Assembly: GCA_022414725.1 (NCBI GenBank)
Contig: CM039462.1
Coordinates: 47,793,601 to 47,857,600, forward strand
DNA: 64,000 bases
DNA from: Microglena sp. YARC
Lineage: Eukaryota > Chlorophyta > Chlorophyceae > Chlamydomonadales > Chlamydomonadaceae
Reading direction: 5' to 3'
Each line of letters opens with the position of its first letter. Position 1 is the first letter of the stretch. Both the position numbers and the translations under genes were made by a program. Under the pieces are notes generated by a model. The model saw nothing but the letters and a program-made list of their open reading frames with translations, was not told where the DNA came from and searched no databases. This document shows positions 55,175 to 64,000 of this stretch, piece by piece.

Positions 55175-55965
55175 CTTTGCACATGGAATGTTGGACAGCC
55201 AAGTTGATAGCTCACTCTCTGACATCTCCTGCCATGGCTGCCTTGTGGCTTGGCTTGTTCCCATCCATCCATGCACCTCGTGTGAGGGTTCTTGCTGTGG
55301 ATAATTATTGGCTTGGCTTGTTCCCATCCATCCATGTGCCTCGTGTGAGGGTTCTTGCTGCGGATGATTATTGGCTTGGCTTGGTCCCATCCATCCATGT
55401 GCCTCGTGTGAGGGTTCTTGCTGCGGATGATCACTGGCTTGGCTTGGTCCCATCCATCCATGCGCCTCGTGTGAGGGTTCTTGCTGCGGATGATTATTGG
55501 CTTGGCTTGGTCCCATCCATCCATGCGCCTCGTGTGAGTGATCTTGCTGCGGATGATTATTGGCTTGGCTTGGTCCCATCCATCCGTGCGCCTCGTGTGA
55601 GTGATCTTGCTGTTGATGAATATTGGCTTGGCTTGAGCCCATCCAGCCATGCCCCTCTTTTGAGGGCTTCTGCTGTTGATGACTAACTGCTTGGCTTGGT
55701 ACTCTCCCGACATGCACCAGTCTTGAAGGCTCCTGCTGTTGATGACTAATGGCTTGGCTTGGGCCCATCCAGCCATGCACCTCTTTTGAGGGTTCTTGCT
55801 GCGAACGACTTATGGCTTGGCTTGCTCCCATCCAGCCATGTGCCTCTTGTGAGGTTTCTTGCTGTGGATGACTAATGGCTTGGCTTGGGCCCATCCAGCC
55901 ATGCTCTTGCTCCGGGGGGTAGGCACTGACCTGCCTAGACCCTGCCGGAGGGAATGGTTTCTTGC
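55175..55965 (-). CDS. Gene F, internal exon: 20-residue HGWMGPSQ repeats
   Basis: A 791-bp exon: acceptor cattctgtatacag|GCAAG, donor TGCAAAG|gtgagg. It enters in phase 1 (fits the exon at 58648-59070) and leaves in phase 0. Twelve tandem repeats of about 20 residues are built on EAHGWMGPSQANNHPQQEPS. The central ones are nearly identical at DNA level (60-bp coding minisatellite) and the outer ones diverged. The exon ends LSTWLSNIPCAK. No function can be given. Gln- and His-rich repeats with a conserved GWMG core suggest an extracellular matrix or flexible scaffold protein, but that is a guess. Confidence 0.78.
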
Positions 55966-56145
55966 CTGTATACAGAATGTGCCTGCTGTCAGAAAATGCC
56001 TGTTGCACAGAATGTGTTGTACAGAATTTTTATACAGAATATGCCTGTTGTACAGAATGTGTAAGCAGAATATCCCTGCTGTACAGAATGTGTTGTACAG
56101 AATGTGTTGTACGGAATGTGTAGTACAGAATGTGTATACAGATTA
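55966..56145 (-). repeat. Array of exon E 3' splice junction motifs
   Basis: Degenerate repeats of the acceptor region: plus-strand ACAGAATGTGTTGTACAGAA and GCCTGTTGTACAGAATGT versus the real junction GCCTGTATACAGAATGTG. About eight acceptor-like units. Confidence 0.7.
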
Positions 56146-56345
56146 CCTATCCCCGTTGTCAGAATAAAGCAGTTGTCAATTTTAAACTTGGTGATGTCCA
56201 TGTACATTCAGGGCTCACGAAGACCCTATGGAACGGGACCTGTGGAACGGGATCCTGACCTGTGGAACGGGACCTGTGGAACGGGATCCTGACCTCGGAT
56301 ATGTGCATAGATGAGATGATGATTTAATTATATTGTAGAATTAAA

Positions 56346-56488
56346 TGATCACTGTAGCACAAACTAAGGGCCCCCGTCGGTAAAACGATTGTTTGGGGTT
56401 CAGCTCATCAATGTTTTGTTATTTCCAAGCCCTTCCTATCACGGTTTGGCAAGTTCCTTTAGCCTATTTGGCCTACCCCTGAGCTGTA
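56346..56488 (+). mobile_element. Family R repeat copy
   Basis: A full-length copy whose end abuts the SINE at 56488, so one of the two probably inserted next to or into the other. Confidence 0.6.
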
Positions 56489-56672
56489 ATGATAACGCCT
56501 GGTGGGGCTCGTACGCGGGCAGAGAACGGTCGACCACCTCGACTGGAAAAGCTACCATCGCGGTTGACAACGACCTGCAACGCTAATGATGACCGTACAG
56601 GGAATCGAATCCCTGACCCTTTGTCGTTAGAGCAATTTGGTGTACCACTAGACCAATCGTATCACTGAAACA
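56488..56672 (-). mobile_element. tRNA-derived SINE, head type 1
   Basis: In reverse complement: A box TGGTCTAGTGGTACACC, B box GGATTCGATTCCCTG, and body end CCACCAGGCGTTATCATTAC. Confidence 0.8.
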
Positions 56673-56772
56673 GGCTCCCTGAGCTGTAACATACATACAT
56701 ACATAGTAACAATCTGCCTCAGGTGCCAGAGGTTGCCCATGTTCTGCAACTGCGCGATGCCACCGTCCCTAA

Positions 56773-56965
56773 CAGGGTACTACAAAGCGCGCGCGGCAGC
56801 GCGATTTCGCGCACACTTTGTGAGCCCCACTGCGCGGTTCGCGCAGTTTTTTAACCCCATGTGGACGCAGCGCGCAGTTTTTGCGCTATTTGCACTACAC
56901 AGCGCTGACCAATTTGACGTTTGTGTGCTTTAAGCGCTGACCAATTTGACACAATGTAGTACCCT
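56773..56965 (+). mobile_element. hAT-like MITE, diverged subfamily copy
   Basis: Begins CAGGGTACTACAAAGCGCG and ends TGTAGTACCCTG, with an 11-bp terminal inverted repeat. The interior has a duplicated GCGCTGACCAATTTGAC. An 8-bp target duplication is not evident, so the flanks have changed. Confidence 0.75.
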
Positions 56966-57249
56966 GGAACACCCTAAGTGCGCCTACTTTATTGTAGGAC
57001 GGGTAACGCCATTCAAACTGAATCCTTTTGGTCGCTGGTTTGTGTCGGGAGACCCACCTCCTGGGGTGAAAATCCTTTCACAAACAAAACAAAAATGCCG
57101 AATCCCGAGTCCATGCAGATGCAACCTTACTTGCATACAAATTATATCGGCACACTAAAACACATGCCTGGATTCAAAACCTGACTGGCATACAAATTAT
57201 ATCAGCACACCAAAACACATGCTCGGATTAAAAGTCATGTGGTTTGTGT

Positions 57250-57442
57250 CATATTTTCTTTTCAGCTACGAGCGGCAGCTTCTAGGCAGCTTCTTGGATT
57301 CTCTCTTCATCCAAACATTAAGCAACCTAGGAACCTGGAAGCTGATATCATCAGCTTTCCAGTCCTCCTGGAATCTTTGGGTCTGGCCTAGTGGCAGTCT
57401 CAAGGAGCTGCCTAGAAGCTGGTGCTGGTAGACGGTAATAAA
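57250..57442. mobile_element. M2 element copy
   Basis: Starts TTTTCTTTTCAGCTACGAGC, then CAGCTTCTAGGCAGC; ends GGAGCTGCCTAGAAGCTGG. It shares its interior with the copy at 13796. A long G run (57508-57531) lies just beyond. Confidence 0.65.
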
Positions 57443-57949
57443 AACAGAGGTTTATGTGATTGTGTGATTGTGTGGGTGGTGGGCGGCTGGGTGTGAGGAG
57501 GGGTGAGGGGGGGGGGGGGGGGGGGGGGGGGGATACAAACCAAATTGGCTGGGTCTAGGGTCTAGGGTTCTAACCTAACCTAACCTAAGATTTTACCGGT
57601 ACATTTGGACGTTCCTGCTTGGAAAATATAATAAATTAACATGCTGCAGGGCTGTGCAGGGTGACAAGTTCTATGCAGCGTCGTCAGCAACAAATGGCGG
57701 AGAGTGTTCGCGACAGAGCGACAGGTGGCAACGGAAGCGAGTTAGTTACGAGACTGTTGGCTGGCATGTCAGGCTTTGTCTCGGTCAGACAGATGGTCGG
57801 TCAGTCAGACGGACAAATGGGTAACCCTGGGGGCTCCCGCCCCCTTGAAGAGGCGACACCGCCCCAAAATCTGGTTAGGCTAGGAGCAAACAAAGAGACT
57901 CACCAATCATGTTTAGATAAATGCTTTTAATGTTGCTTTTACTGCCGAA

Positions 57950-57997
57950 GACTCCACTCTCGAGGCTGTGCGCCAGCACAGCCTCGAGAGTGGAGTC
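57950..57997. repeat. Perfect 22-bp hairpin
   Basis: GACTCCACTCTCGAGGCTGT plus GC and its exact inverse complement are separated by GCCA. It is not followed by a T run and no RNA gene is evident, so it is listed as an inverted repeat only. Confidence 0.85.
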
Positions 57998-58109
57998 GTG
58001 TACTTGACCAAGAAAACATTTTGGCTATGATTTAAAAGCAGCAAGGGTTAGGTGGTGTTTAAAAACACCGTTGTGTTGCTGGGATGCTGATCAGATCAGA
58101 AGCCCTCTC

Positions 58110-58398
58110 TCAACAGATGCGGTGAGCGAGCTGGATGTTCTTAAACATGATAGGAACATGCTTGGCATGGATGGCAGCCAGGTTGGTATACTCAAACAGG
58201 CCAACCAGGTAGGCCAACCAGGTAGGCCAACCAGGTAGGCTTACCAGGTAGGCCAACCAGGTAGGCCAACCAGGTAGGCCAACCAGGTAGGCTTACCAGG
58301 TAGGCCAACCAGGTAGGCCAACCAGGTAGGCCAACCAGGTAGGCCAACCAGGTAGGCCTCGGCAGACACCTGGTGGGCAAGAACCACCCATCCTGTAG
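58110..58398 (-). pseudogene. Histone H3 pseudogene fragment with 13-bp expansion
   Basis: The minus strand encodes the second half of histone H3: WVVLAHQVSAEAYLVG, then [18 protein letters not shown], then [11 protein letters not shown] and TGA. The last codons read TGT TGA GAG AGG GCT where H3 normally has RGERA codons, so the stop comes from single-base decay of a normal C-terminus. The segment encoding AYLVG is expanded to twelve 13-bp units (58198-58353), which breaks the frame (11 extra units are not a multiple of three). The first half of H3 is absent. It lies in a gene F intron; an acceptor-like ttctacag precedes it, so exonisation cannot be excluded. Confidence 0.8.
58198..58353 (-). 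repeat. 13-bp minisatellite born from histone H3 codons
   Basis: Exactly twelve units of ACCTGGTTGGCCT (minus strand). Two variant units (58237-58249, 58289-58301) read ACCTGGTAAGCCT, creating consensus 5' splice sites CTG|gtaag. Confidence 0.95.
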
Positions 58399-58437
58399 AA
58401 TGTTTCTTTTTTTGCTTCTGTTATAATCGTATAATTA

Positions 58438-58580
58438 AATTTCCACTGTAGCACGCACTCAGGGTCCCCCTTGGTAAAACGATTGTTTGGGGTTCAGTTC
58501 ATCAGTGCTTGTTCGTTTTAGCCCCTCCTGCCACGTTTAGGCAAGCCCTTTTAGCCTATTTGGCCTACCCCTGGACTGCA
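58438..58580 (+). mobile_element. Family R repeat copy
   Basis: Full-length copy (CCACTGTAGCACGCACTCAG to TGGCCTACCCCTGGACTG) in the gene F intron just downstream of exon B. Confidence 0.6.
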
Positions 58581-58647
58581 CACGTGCAGGTGCATGCAGG
58601 TACATGTGCAGGTACAGGTAGTACAGGCCTACCCCTAGACTCTTTAC

Positions 58648-59070
58648 CTGAAGCAAGTACTACACTGCTGCTAATGAGGTTATCCACGTCGTGCTGGAGT
58701 GACCTGGCATCCAGCTTCTCATCAGCTCCACTCATCTTCACAACACCACTAGTAATGACATGCTCCACACCATACTGGAGTGACCTGGCAGCCAGCTTCT
58801 CATCAGCTCCACCGACCCTGCTGGTAATGAGATGCCCCACACCGTGCTGGAGTGGCCTGGCAGCCAGCTTCTCACCAGCTCCACCCCCCTGCGTATATTC
58901 TGCTGACCTGGCACTTGGCCCGGCATCCATCTTCTCACCAGCTCCACCCCTCTGCGTATATTCTGCTGACCTGGCACTTGGCCCGGCATCCACCTTCTCA
59001 TCAGCTCCACACAGGAGCTCAAGCCAAGACTTGGGTTCCTCTCCTCCCTTCTTCAACACTTCAGGGTCAC
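58648..59070 (-). CDS. Gene F, exon B: GADEKLDARS repeats
   Basis: A 423-bp exon: acceptor caacctgcag|GTGACC, donor GCTTCAG|gtaaag, phase 1 at both ends, in agreement with exons A and E. After DPEVLKKGGEEPKSWLELLC come five repeats of 20-27 residues (GADEKVDAGPSARSAEYTQ, GAGEKLAARPLQHGVGHLIT, GADEKLDARSLQHDVDNLIS). They are likely helical. No known domain is recognised. The start of this exon with its acceptor is repeated about fourteen times immediately upstream. Confidence 0.78.
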
Positions 59071-59672
59071 CTGCAGGTTGGTTGTATTACACTTCCTCAA
59101 CACTTCAGAGTCACCTGCAGGTAGGTTGTATTACACTTCCTCAACACTTCAGGGTCACCTGCAGGTTGGTTGTATTACACTTCCTCAACAGTTCAGGGTC
59201 ACCTGCAGGTTGGTTGTATTACACTTCCTCAACACTTCAGAGTCACCTGCAGGGTGGTTTTATTACACTTCCTCAACACTTCAGGGTCACCTGCAGGTTG
59301 GTTGTATTACACTTCCTCAACACTTCAGGGTCACCTGCAGGTTGGTTGTATTACACTTCCTCAACACTTCAGAGTCACCTGCAGGTTGGTTTTATTACAC
59401 TTCCTCAACACTTCAGGGTCACCTGCAGGTTGGTTGTATTACACTTCCTCAACACTTCAGAGTCACCTGCAGGTTGGTTGTATTACACTTCCTCAACACT
59501 TCAGGGGCACCTGCAGGTTGGTTGTATTACACTTCCTGAACACTTCAGGGGCACCTGCAGGTTGGTTGTATTACACTTCCTCAACAGTTCAGGGTCACCT
59601 GCAGGTTGGTTGTATTACACTTCCTCAACACTTCAGATTCACCTGCAGGTTGGTTGTATTACACCTTTGTTT
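59057..59672 (-). repeat. 44-bp array of exon B 3' splice junctions
   Basis: About fourteen units of CACTTCAGGGTCACCTGCAG plus GTTGGTTGTATTACACTTCC plus TCAA. In minus-strand sense each unit contains acctgcag|GTGACCCTGAAGTGTTGA, the acceptor plus the first 18 bases of exon B. The first unit is the real junction. Plus-strand frames across it (HLQVGCITLPQHF) are artefacts. Confidence 0.93.
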
Positions 59673-59919
59673 TAGTTGGTTGTGAAAGGAATTTCATCCC
59701 GGGAAGTGGGTCTCCCGACACAAACCAGCGACACCAAGGATCCGGTTCGAATGGCGTTGCTACTCCTACAACAGAGTAGGCGCACGTTTTATGGAAGGAT
59801 TTTCACCCCAGGAAGTGGCACCCCGTACACAGACCAGCACCTCCAAGGACTCAGAAAGAAAGAAGGAGTCATTTCTACATGAGTAGGACCTACTGTCAGA
59901 AGGAGCAACATATAAAAGG

Positions 59920-60125
59920 TAATGATAACGCCTAGTGGGGCGTGGTATTAAGGGAACCCGTCGTACGCGGGTAAAGAGCGGTCTTCTACCTCAACTGGAC
60001 AAGCTACCATCGCGGTTGACAACGACCTGCAACGCTCAAGGCGACCGTAGGGGGAATCGAAACCCCGACCCTGCATCCTCAAAGCGATTTGGTGTACCAC
60101 TAGACAAATTGACTCGCCGAAAGAG
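59920..60125 (-). mobile_element. tRNA-derived SINE, head type 1
   Basis: In reverse complement: A box TTGTCTAGTGGTACACC and B box GGGTTTCGATTCCCCC, with a full body ending GGCGTTATCATTACC. Confidence 0.85.
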
Positions 60126-60402
60126 GCTGCAGGTGCAACATAGTATATATATAATAGTATCACCCAGCATCAAACAGAGGGGTCTGCGGTTCAAGCCCTG
60201 GCCAGATTCACCAAACTTCAGACTTGCCACCTTGGAAGAGGTAGAGTCCTTCCCTCCGTGCTGTCGCACGGTAGTTCAAGCTCAGGCGCATTTGCGCTCT
60301 GCAAAACCAAAATAACCCAATATGGCAGCCATTTTTCAGTATGTACGGTACAGGCAAACGGGAGGGTTCCTTCAATCGTATGTACTGTAGCCCCTTTCAG
60401 CG

Positions 60403-60598
60403 ATGTACATTGGTCTAGTGGTAGACCAAATTGCTCCAAGGACGAAGAGTCGGGGGTTCGACTCCCCTTTCAGTCGCTCTTAGCGTTGCAGGTCATTGTC
60501 AACCGCGATGATAGCTTGTCCAGTTGAGGTAGAAGACCGCTCCCTACCCGCGTACGACGGGTTCCCTTAAACACACACCCACCAGGCGCTATCATTAC
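60403..60598 (+). mobile_element. tRNA-derived SINE, head type 1
   Basis: A box TGGTCTAGTGGTAGACC, B box GGTTCGACTCC, body end CCACCAGGCGCTATCATTACC. It is opposite in orientation to the copy 280 bp away. Confidence 0.87.
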
Positions 60599-60649
60599 CT
60601 ATTACGTCCTGTGGAAGCTCGTTCTAATTTCATTTTTTAGTCCATAGAT

Positions 60650-61195
60650 GTTTGAATATAGATGTCTGAATAGCCACATTGGTTGACTAGGTTACACCCG
60701 CCAACTACAATGTATGGTTTCGGAGCTGATTCAGATGTCTAAATAGCCACATTGGTCGACTATGTTACACCCGCCAACTATAATATCTGGTTTCGGAGCA
60801 GATTCAGTTGTCTGAATAGCCACATTGGTTTACTATATTACACTCGCCGACTCTAATGTTTGATTTCGGAGCTGATCCAGATGTCTGAATAGCCACATTG
60901 GCCTGAATAGCCACATTGGCCGAATAGCCATATAGCCACCCGCCAACTATAATATCTGGGTTTTGAGCAGATTCAGTTGTCTGAATAGCCACATTGGCCT
61001 GACTATATTACACTCGCCGACTCTAATGTCTGGTTTCGGAGCTGATCCAGATGTCTGAATAGCCACATTGGCCTGAATAGCCACATTGGCCTGAATAGCC
61101 ACATTGGCCAAATAGCCATATAGCCACCCGCCGACTATAATGTCTGGTTTCGGAGCTGATTCAGATGTCTGAACAGCAACATTGGTTGATTATAT
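60650..61195. repeat. Degenerate ~77-bp tandem repeat
   Basis: Units carry TCTGAATAGCCACATTGG, CACCCGCCAACTATAATATC, TGGTTTCGGAGC-GATTCAG. The array sits against the donor of gene F exon A. No coding part of the exon is included, unlike the other junction arrays. Confidence 0.85.
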
Positions 61196-61214
61196 TACCC
61201 CTGCTGGCACTTAC

Positions 61215-64000
61215 CTGGCATTTCTGGCATTGCCGAGCTGTCCAATGGTGAGCTGGTGGATTCTTGAACTCGAACTTGAACTTGGTTACATGGCTCCAGC
61301 CAGCAATTTGGCTGCTCACTGACTTGGGCAGTACCATGAACACTGGATCCTGTACGCATGTCTGGCTTGGAGAGGCACACTGCCGGGGAGTGTGTGTTCC
61401 CTGATGGGAAGGGGGGCACCATGGGAACGACGTAGCCTGCCCCCTGAGATTTTTCTTGGCCCTTCCTTGTTTCTAATGATGTATCTTCGCCTTGATATGT
61501 GTGTTGGCCCTTTCTTGACTCTAATGGTGTACCTTCACCATTAAAGGTGTGTTGACCAGCCCCCTGGACGAGCCTTGACCAGATGTCTGACATTGTCCCA
61601 TTGCCTTGGGATGCGTGTTGACCCTTCCTTGTTTCTGATGATGTACCTTGGCCTTGGTATGCGTGTTGGCCCTTTCTTGACTCTGGTGGTGTATCTTCAC
61701 CATCCGAGGAGTGTTCACCAGCCCCTTGGACACCCCTTGGCCAGACGTCTGACATTGTACCGTTGCCTTGGGCTGCGTGTTGACCCTTTCTTGTCTCTGG
61801 TGGTGTATGAGCATCATGTGAGGTGAGTTCACCAGCTCCTTGGACAATCCTTGACCAGACGTCTGACATTGTAGCGTTGCCTTGAGCTGCGTGTTGACCA
61901 GCCCCTTGCTCCTCCAATGTACCTTCCCCCGTCCCCAGCAACTCTCTGGGCGCCTGTCCAGTTCCATTCTTCATGTTGGAGGGGTCATGTGTTATTGTGC
62001 CGTGATGGTGGGGTAGGATGCCATGCCCTTTCCCCTGCATCTCCCTGTTGGATTCCTGTCCTGTCACATCCTTCAGATTGCAGGGGTCGTTTGTTGTTAC
62101 TTCATGATGGTGGGGTTGGATGCCCTGCACTTTCCCCAGCATCTCCCTGGCTGATCCCTGTGGTGCGCCCTGTTGAATGTCATATGGCTTATATGCTGTG
62201 GCTCCTTGCAGATGGGCTGGTATGCGCTGTCCTACACCCATGTTGCATGGGTCGTGTGCTCTTGCGTCATGATGGTGGGGTGGGATGTCATGCCCTGCCC
62301 CCTGCATCTCCCTGGCTGCTGCCTGTGGCGCGATTTGATAAATGTCATAGGGCTCGTGTGCTGTGCTCCCTTGCTGCTGGTCTCGTATGTGCTGTCCTAC
62401 ACCCATGTTGGAGGGGTCGTGTGCTCTTGCGTCCTGATGGTTGGGTTGGATGCCATGCCCTGCCCCCTGAATCTCCCATGCTAATTCCTGTGGTGTGACC
62501 TGTTGAATGCCATATGGCTCATGTGCTGTGCCTCCTTGCTGCTGGTCTGGTATGTGCTGTCCTACACCCATGTTGGAGGCCTCGTGTGCTGCTGTGTCCT
62601 GATTGTTGGGTAGGATGTCACGCTCTGCCCCCTGAATCTCCCTTGCTGATACCTGCGGCGTGACCTGTTGAATGTCATATGGCTCATGTGCTGTGCTCCC
62701 TTGCTGCTGGTCTGGTATGTGCTGTCCTACACCCATATTGGAGGGCTCGTGTGCTGCTGTGTCCTGATTGTTGGGTAGGATGTCAAGCCCTGCCCCCTGA
62801 ATCTCCCATGCTGATTCCTGTTGTGCGACCTGTTCAATGCCAGAGGGCTCATGTGCTGCGCCTCCTTGCTGATGGGCTGGTATGTGCTGTCCTACACCCA
62901 TGTTGGAGGGATCGTGTGCTGTTGCGTCCTGATAGTTGGGTAGGATGCCATGCCCTGCCCCCTGAGTCTCCCTTGCTGATACCTGTAGCGTGACCTGTTG
63001 AATGTCATATGGCTTATATATTGTGCCTCCTTGCTGATGGGTAGGCATCTCCCTGCTGGATTCGTGTGGTGCGACCTGCTTCATGTTAAAGGGCTCATGT
63101 GCCGAGTATTCTTGCTTTTGAGGTCGAGTTTGCTGTCCTACACTCAGCGCCCCTCTTGTGGATCTGCCTCCCGTTGCATGCATCATTCCGGAGGGGTCGT
63201 GTGTCATTGCGTTGCCTCCTTGCATTTGAAGTGGTATGTGTTGCCCTCCCCCATGCAACTCCGCACTGGGTTCCTGTCCTGTCCCATAATTATCATTGGG
63301 GTTGACATCATATACATCTCCTCCTTGCACTTGGAGTGGTGTGTGCTGTTCTGTCCCATGCAACTCCTTGGAGGGCTTGTACAGTGCGTCTCCTCCTTGT
63401 ATTTGAAGTGGTATGTGTTGCTCTACCCCATGCGACTCCGTACTGGGTTCCTGTCCTCTCCCATAATTCTCGTTGGAGGAGACATCATAAACATGCCCTC
63501 CTTGTACTTGAAGTGTTATGCGCCCTGCCACTGCCTCTTCTTTGCAACCTGTCATGCCATTGGATGTGCCCAGACCTGGCCCTTGCTGTTGGCTACATCC
63601 CGCATCGTTGAATGTGCCCAGGCCTGGCCCTTGCTGTTCTTGACTACCTCCTACATCATTAAATGTGCCTGGCCCTGAACCTTGTTGCCGTTGGCTACCT
63701 CCTACATCATTGAATGTGCCCAGACCTGGCCCTTGCTGTTCTTGACTACCTCCTACATCATTGAATGTGCCTGGCCCTGAATCTTGTTGCCGTTGGCTAC
63801 CTCCTACATCATTGAATGTGCCCAGACCTGAACCGTGATTTTCTTGACTACCTCCTACATTATTGAATGTGCACAGACCTGGCCGCTGCTGTTCTTGGCT
63901 ACCTCCTACATCATTGAATGTGCCTGGCCCTGAACAGTGCTGCTGTTGGCTGCCTCCTACATCATTGAATGTGCCCAGACCTGGCCGCTGCTGTTCTTGG
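61215..64000 (-). CDS. Gene F, exon A (partial): giant Gln/Gly/Pro repeat region
   Basis: Open over at least 928 codons to the right window edge, with donor ATGCCAG|gtaagt (phase 1, fits exon B). The upstream part (63556-64000) is about nine repeats built on GLGTFNDVGGSQEQQGP. The middle carries longer repeats of 40-55 residues with HEPYDIQQVTPQ, REIQGAGHDILPN, AHDPSNMGVGQHIP. The last third has QHAAQGNGTMSDVW, RGVQGAGEHS, TPPESRKGQ repeats. No transmembrane segment or known domain is seen. A family S repeat (61258-61332) has become part of the coding sequence near the donor (SEQPNCWLEPCNQ). The true start lies outside the window. Confidence 0.78.
61258..61332. repeat. Family S repeat inside gene F exon A
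   Basis: Matches the non-coding copies at 4574, 7140 and 10847 (ACTTGGTTACATGGCTCCAG, then CAGCAATTTGGCTGCTC) but is read in frame in the exon. Confidence 0.65.

Noticed and set aside
57661..57930. 89-codon plus-strand frame
   Set aside because: No motif, no splice context; length is within chance for this composition.
58198..58353. Possible CRISPR-like or protein-coding [10 protein letters not shown] repeat
   Set aside because: It is a 13-bp satellite derived from histone H3 codons, with no spacers.
58110..59070. Fusion of gene F exon B to the histone H3 segment (CENP-A-like protein with a long tail)
   Set aside because: Phase would allow it, but the H3 part lacks the first half of the fold, has a frame-breaking 13-bp expansion and a decayed C-terminus; exon E is an equally phase-compatible next exon.
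58509..59685. Plus-strand frame of 388 codons (HLQVGCITLPQHF repeats)
   Set aside because: It is the antisense of gene F exon B and its 44-bp acceptor array.

Overview
This looks like nuclear DNA of a ciliated eukaryote, most likely a chlorophyte green alga with a large repeat-rich genome. The Dunaliella/Volvocales type is only a guess. The reasons are: GT-AG introns of 0.4-8 kb that join exons in consistent phase; an LRRC56/ODA8-type outer-dynein-arm factor; a GT31 glycosyltransferase; and abundant tRNA-derived SINEs, LINE and Copia remnants, hAT-like miniature elements and micro/minisatellites. No bacterial operons, rRNA genes or real CRISPR arrays are seen. Nearly all of the very long open frames in the window are read-through of tandem repeats.

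Layout. (A) 1-9666, minus strand: four exons of a gene open at both ends, encoding a nucleotidyltransferase-fold segment, a helical linker, TPRs and the start of a right-handed beta-helix. (B) 15418-38471, minus strand: a complete six-exon gene for a 477-residue GT31 (beta-1,3-galactosyltransferase-like) protein; 1,434 coding bases are spread over 23 kb. (C) 39577-45119, plus strand, divergent from B: a three-exon LRRC56/ODA8 homologue with one in-frame TAA at codon 68. (D) 45830-46932: an hAT-like element with 8-bp target duplications carrying an exon-like segment. (E) about 48618-53026: a decayed, 5'-truncated Ty1/copia element whose 3' LTR ends 15 bp from the next gene's stop codon. (F) 53036-64000+, minus strand: four exons of a giant low-complexity protein (more than 1,890 residues), with a histone H3 pseudogene, SINEs and MITEs in one intron.

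The outstanding feature is what fills the introns. At most splice junctions in genes A, B, C and F, the intron next to the junction holds from one to more than ten copies of the junction itself: the last or first 15-100 coding bases plus the splice site plus adjacent intron. Introns here seem to have grown by repeated tandem duplication across exon-intron borders, leaving arrays of decoy 5' or 3' splice sites. The stop-codon end of the ODA8 gene is arrayed in the same way, and a histone H3 coding segment is expanded as a 13-bp array.

Exon models rest on open frames, consensus splice sites, phase agreement across every joint and remembered family motifs. No database search or transcript evidence was available.
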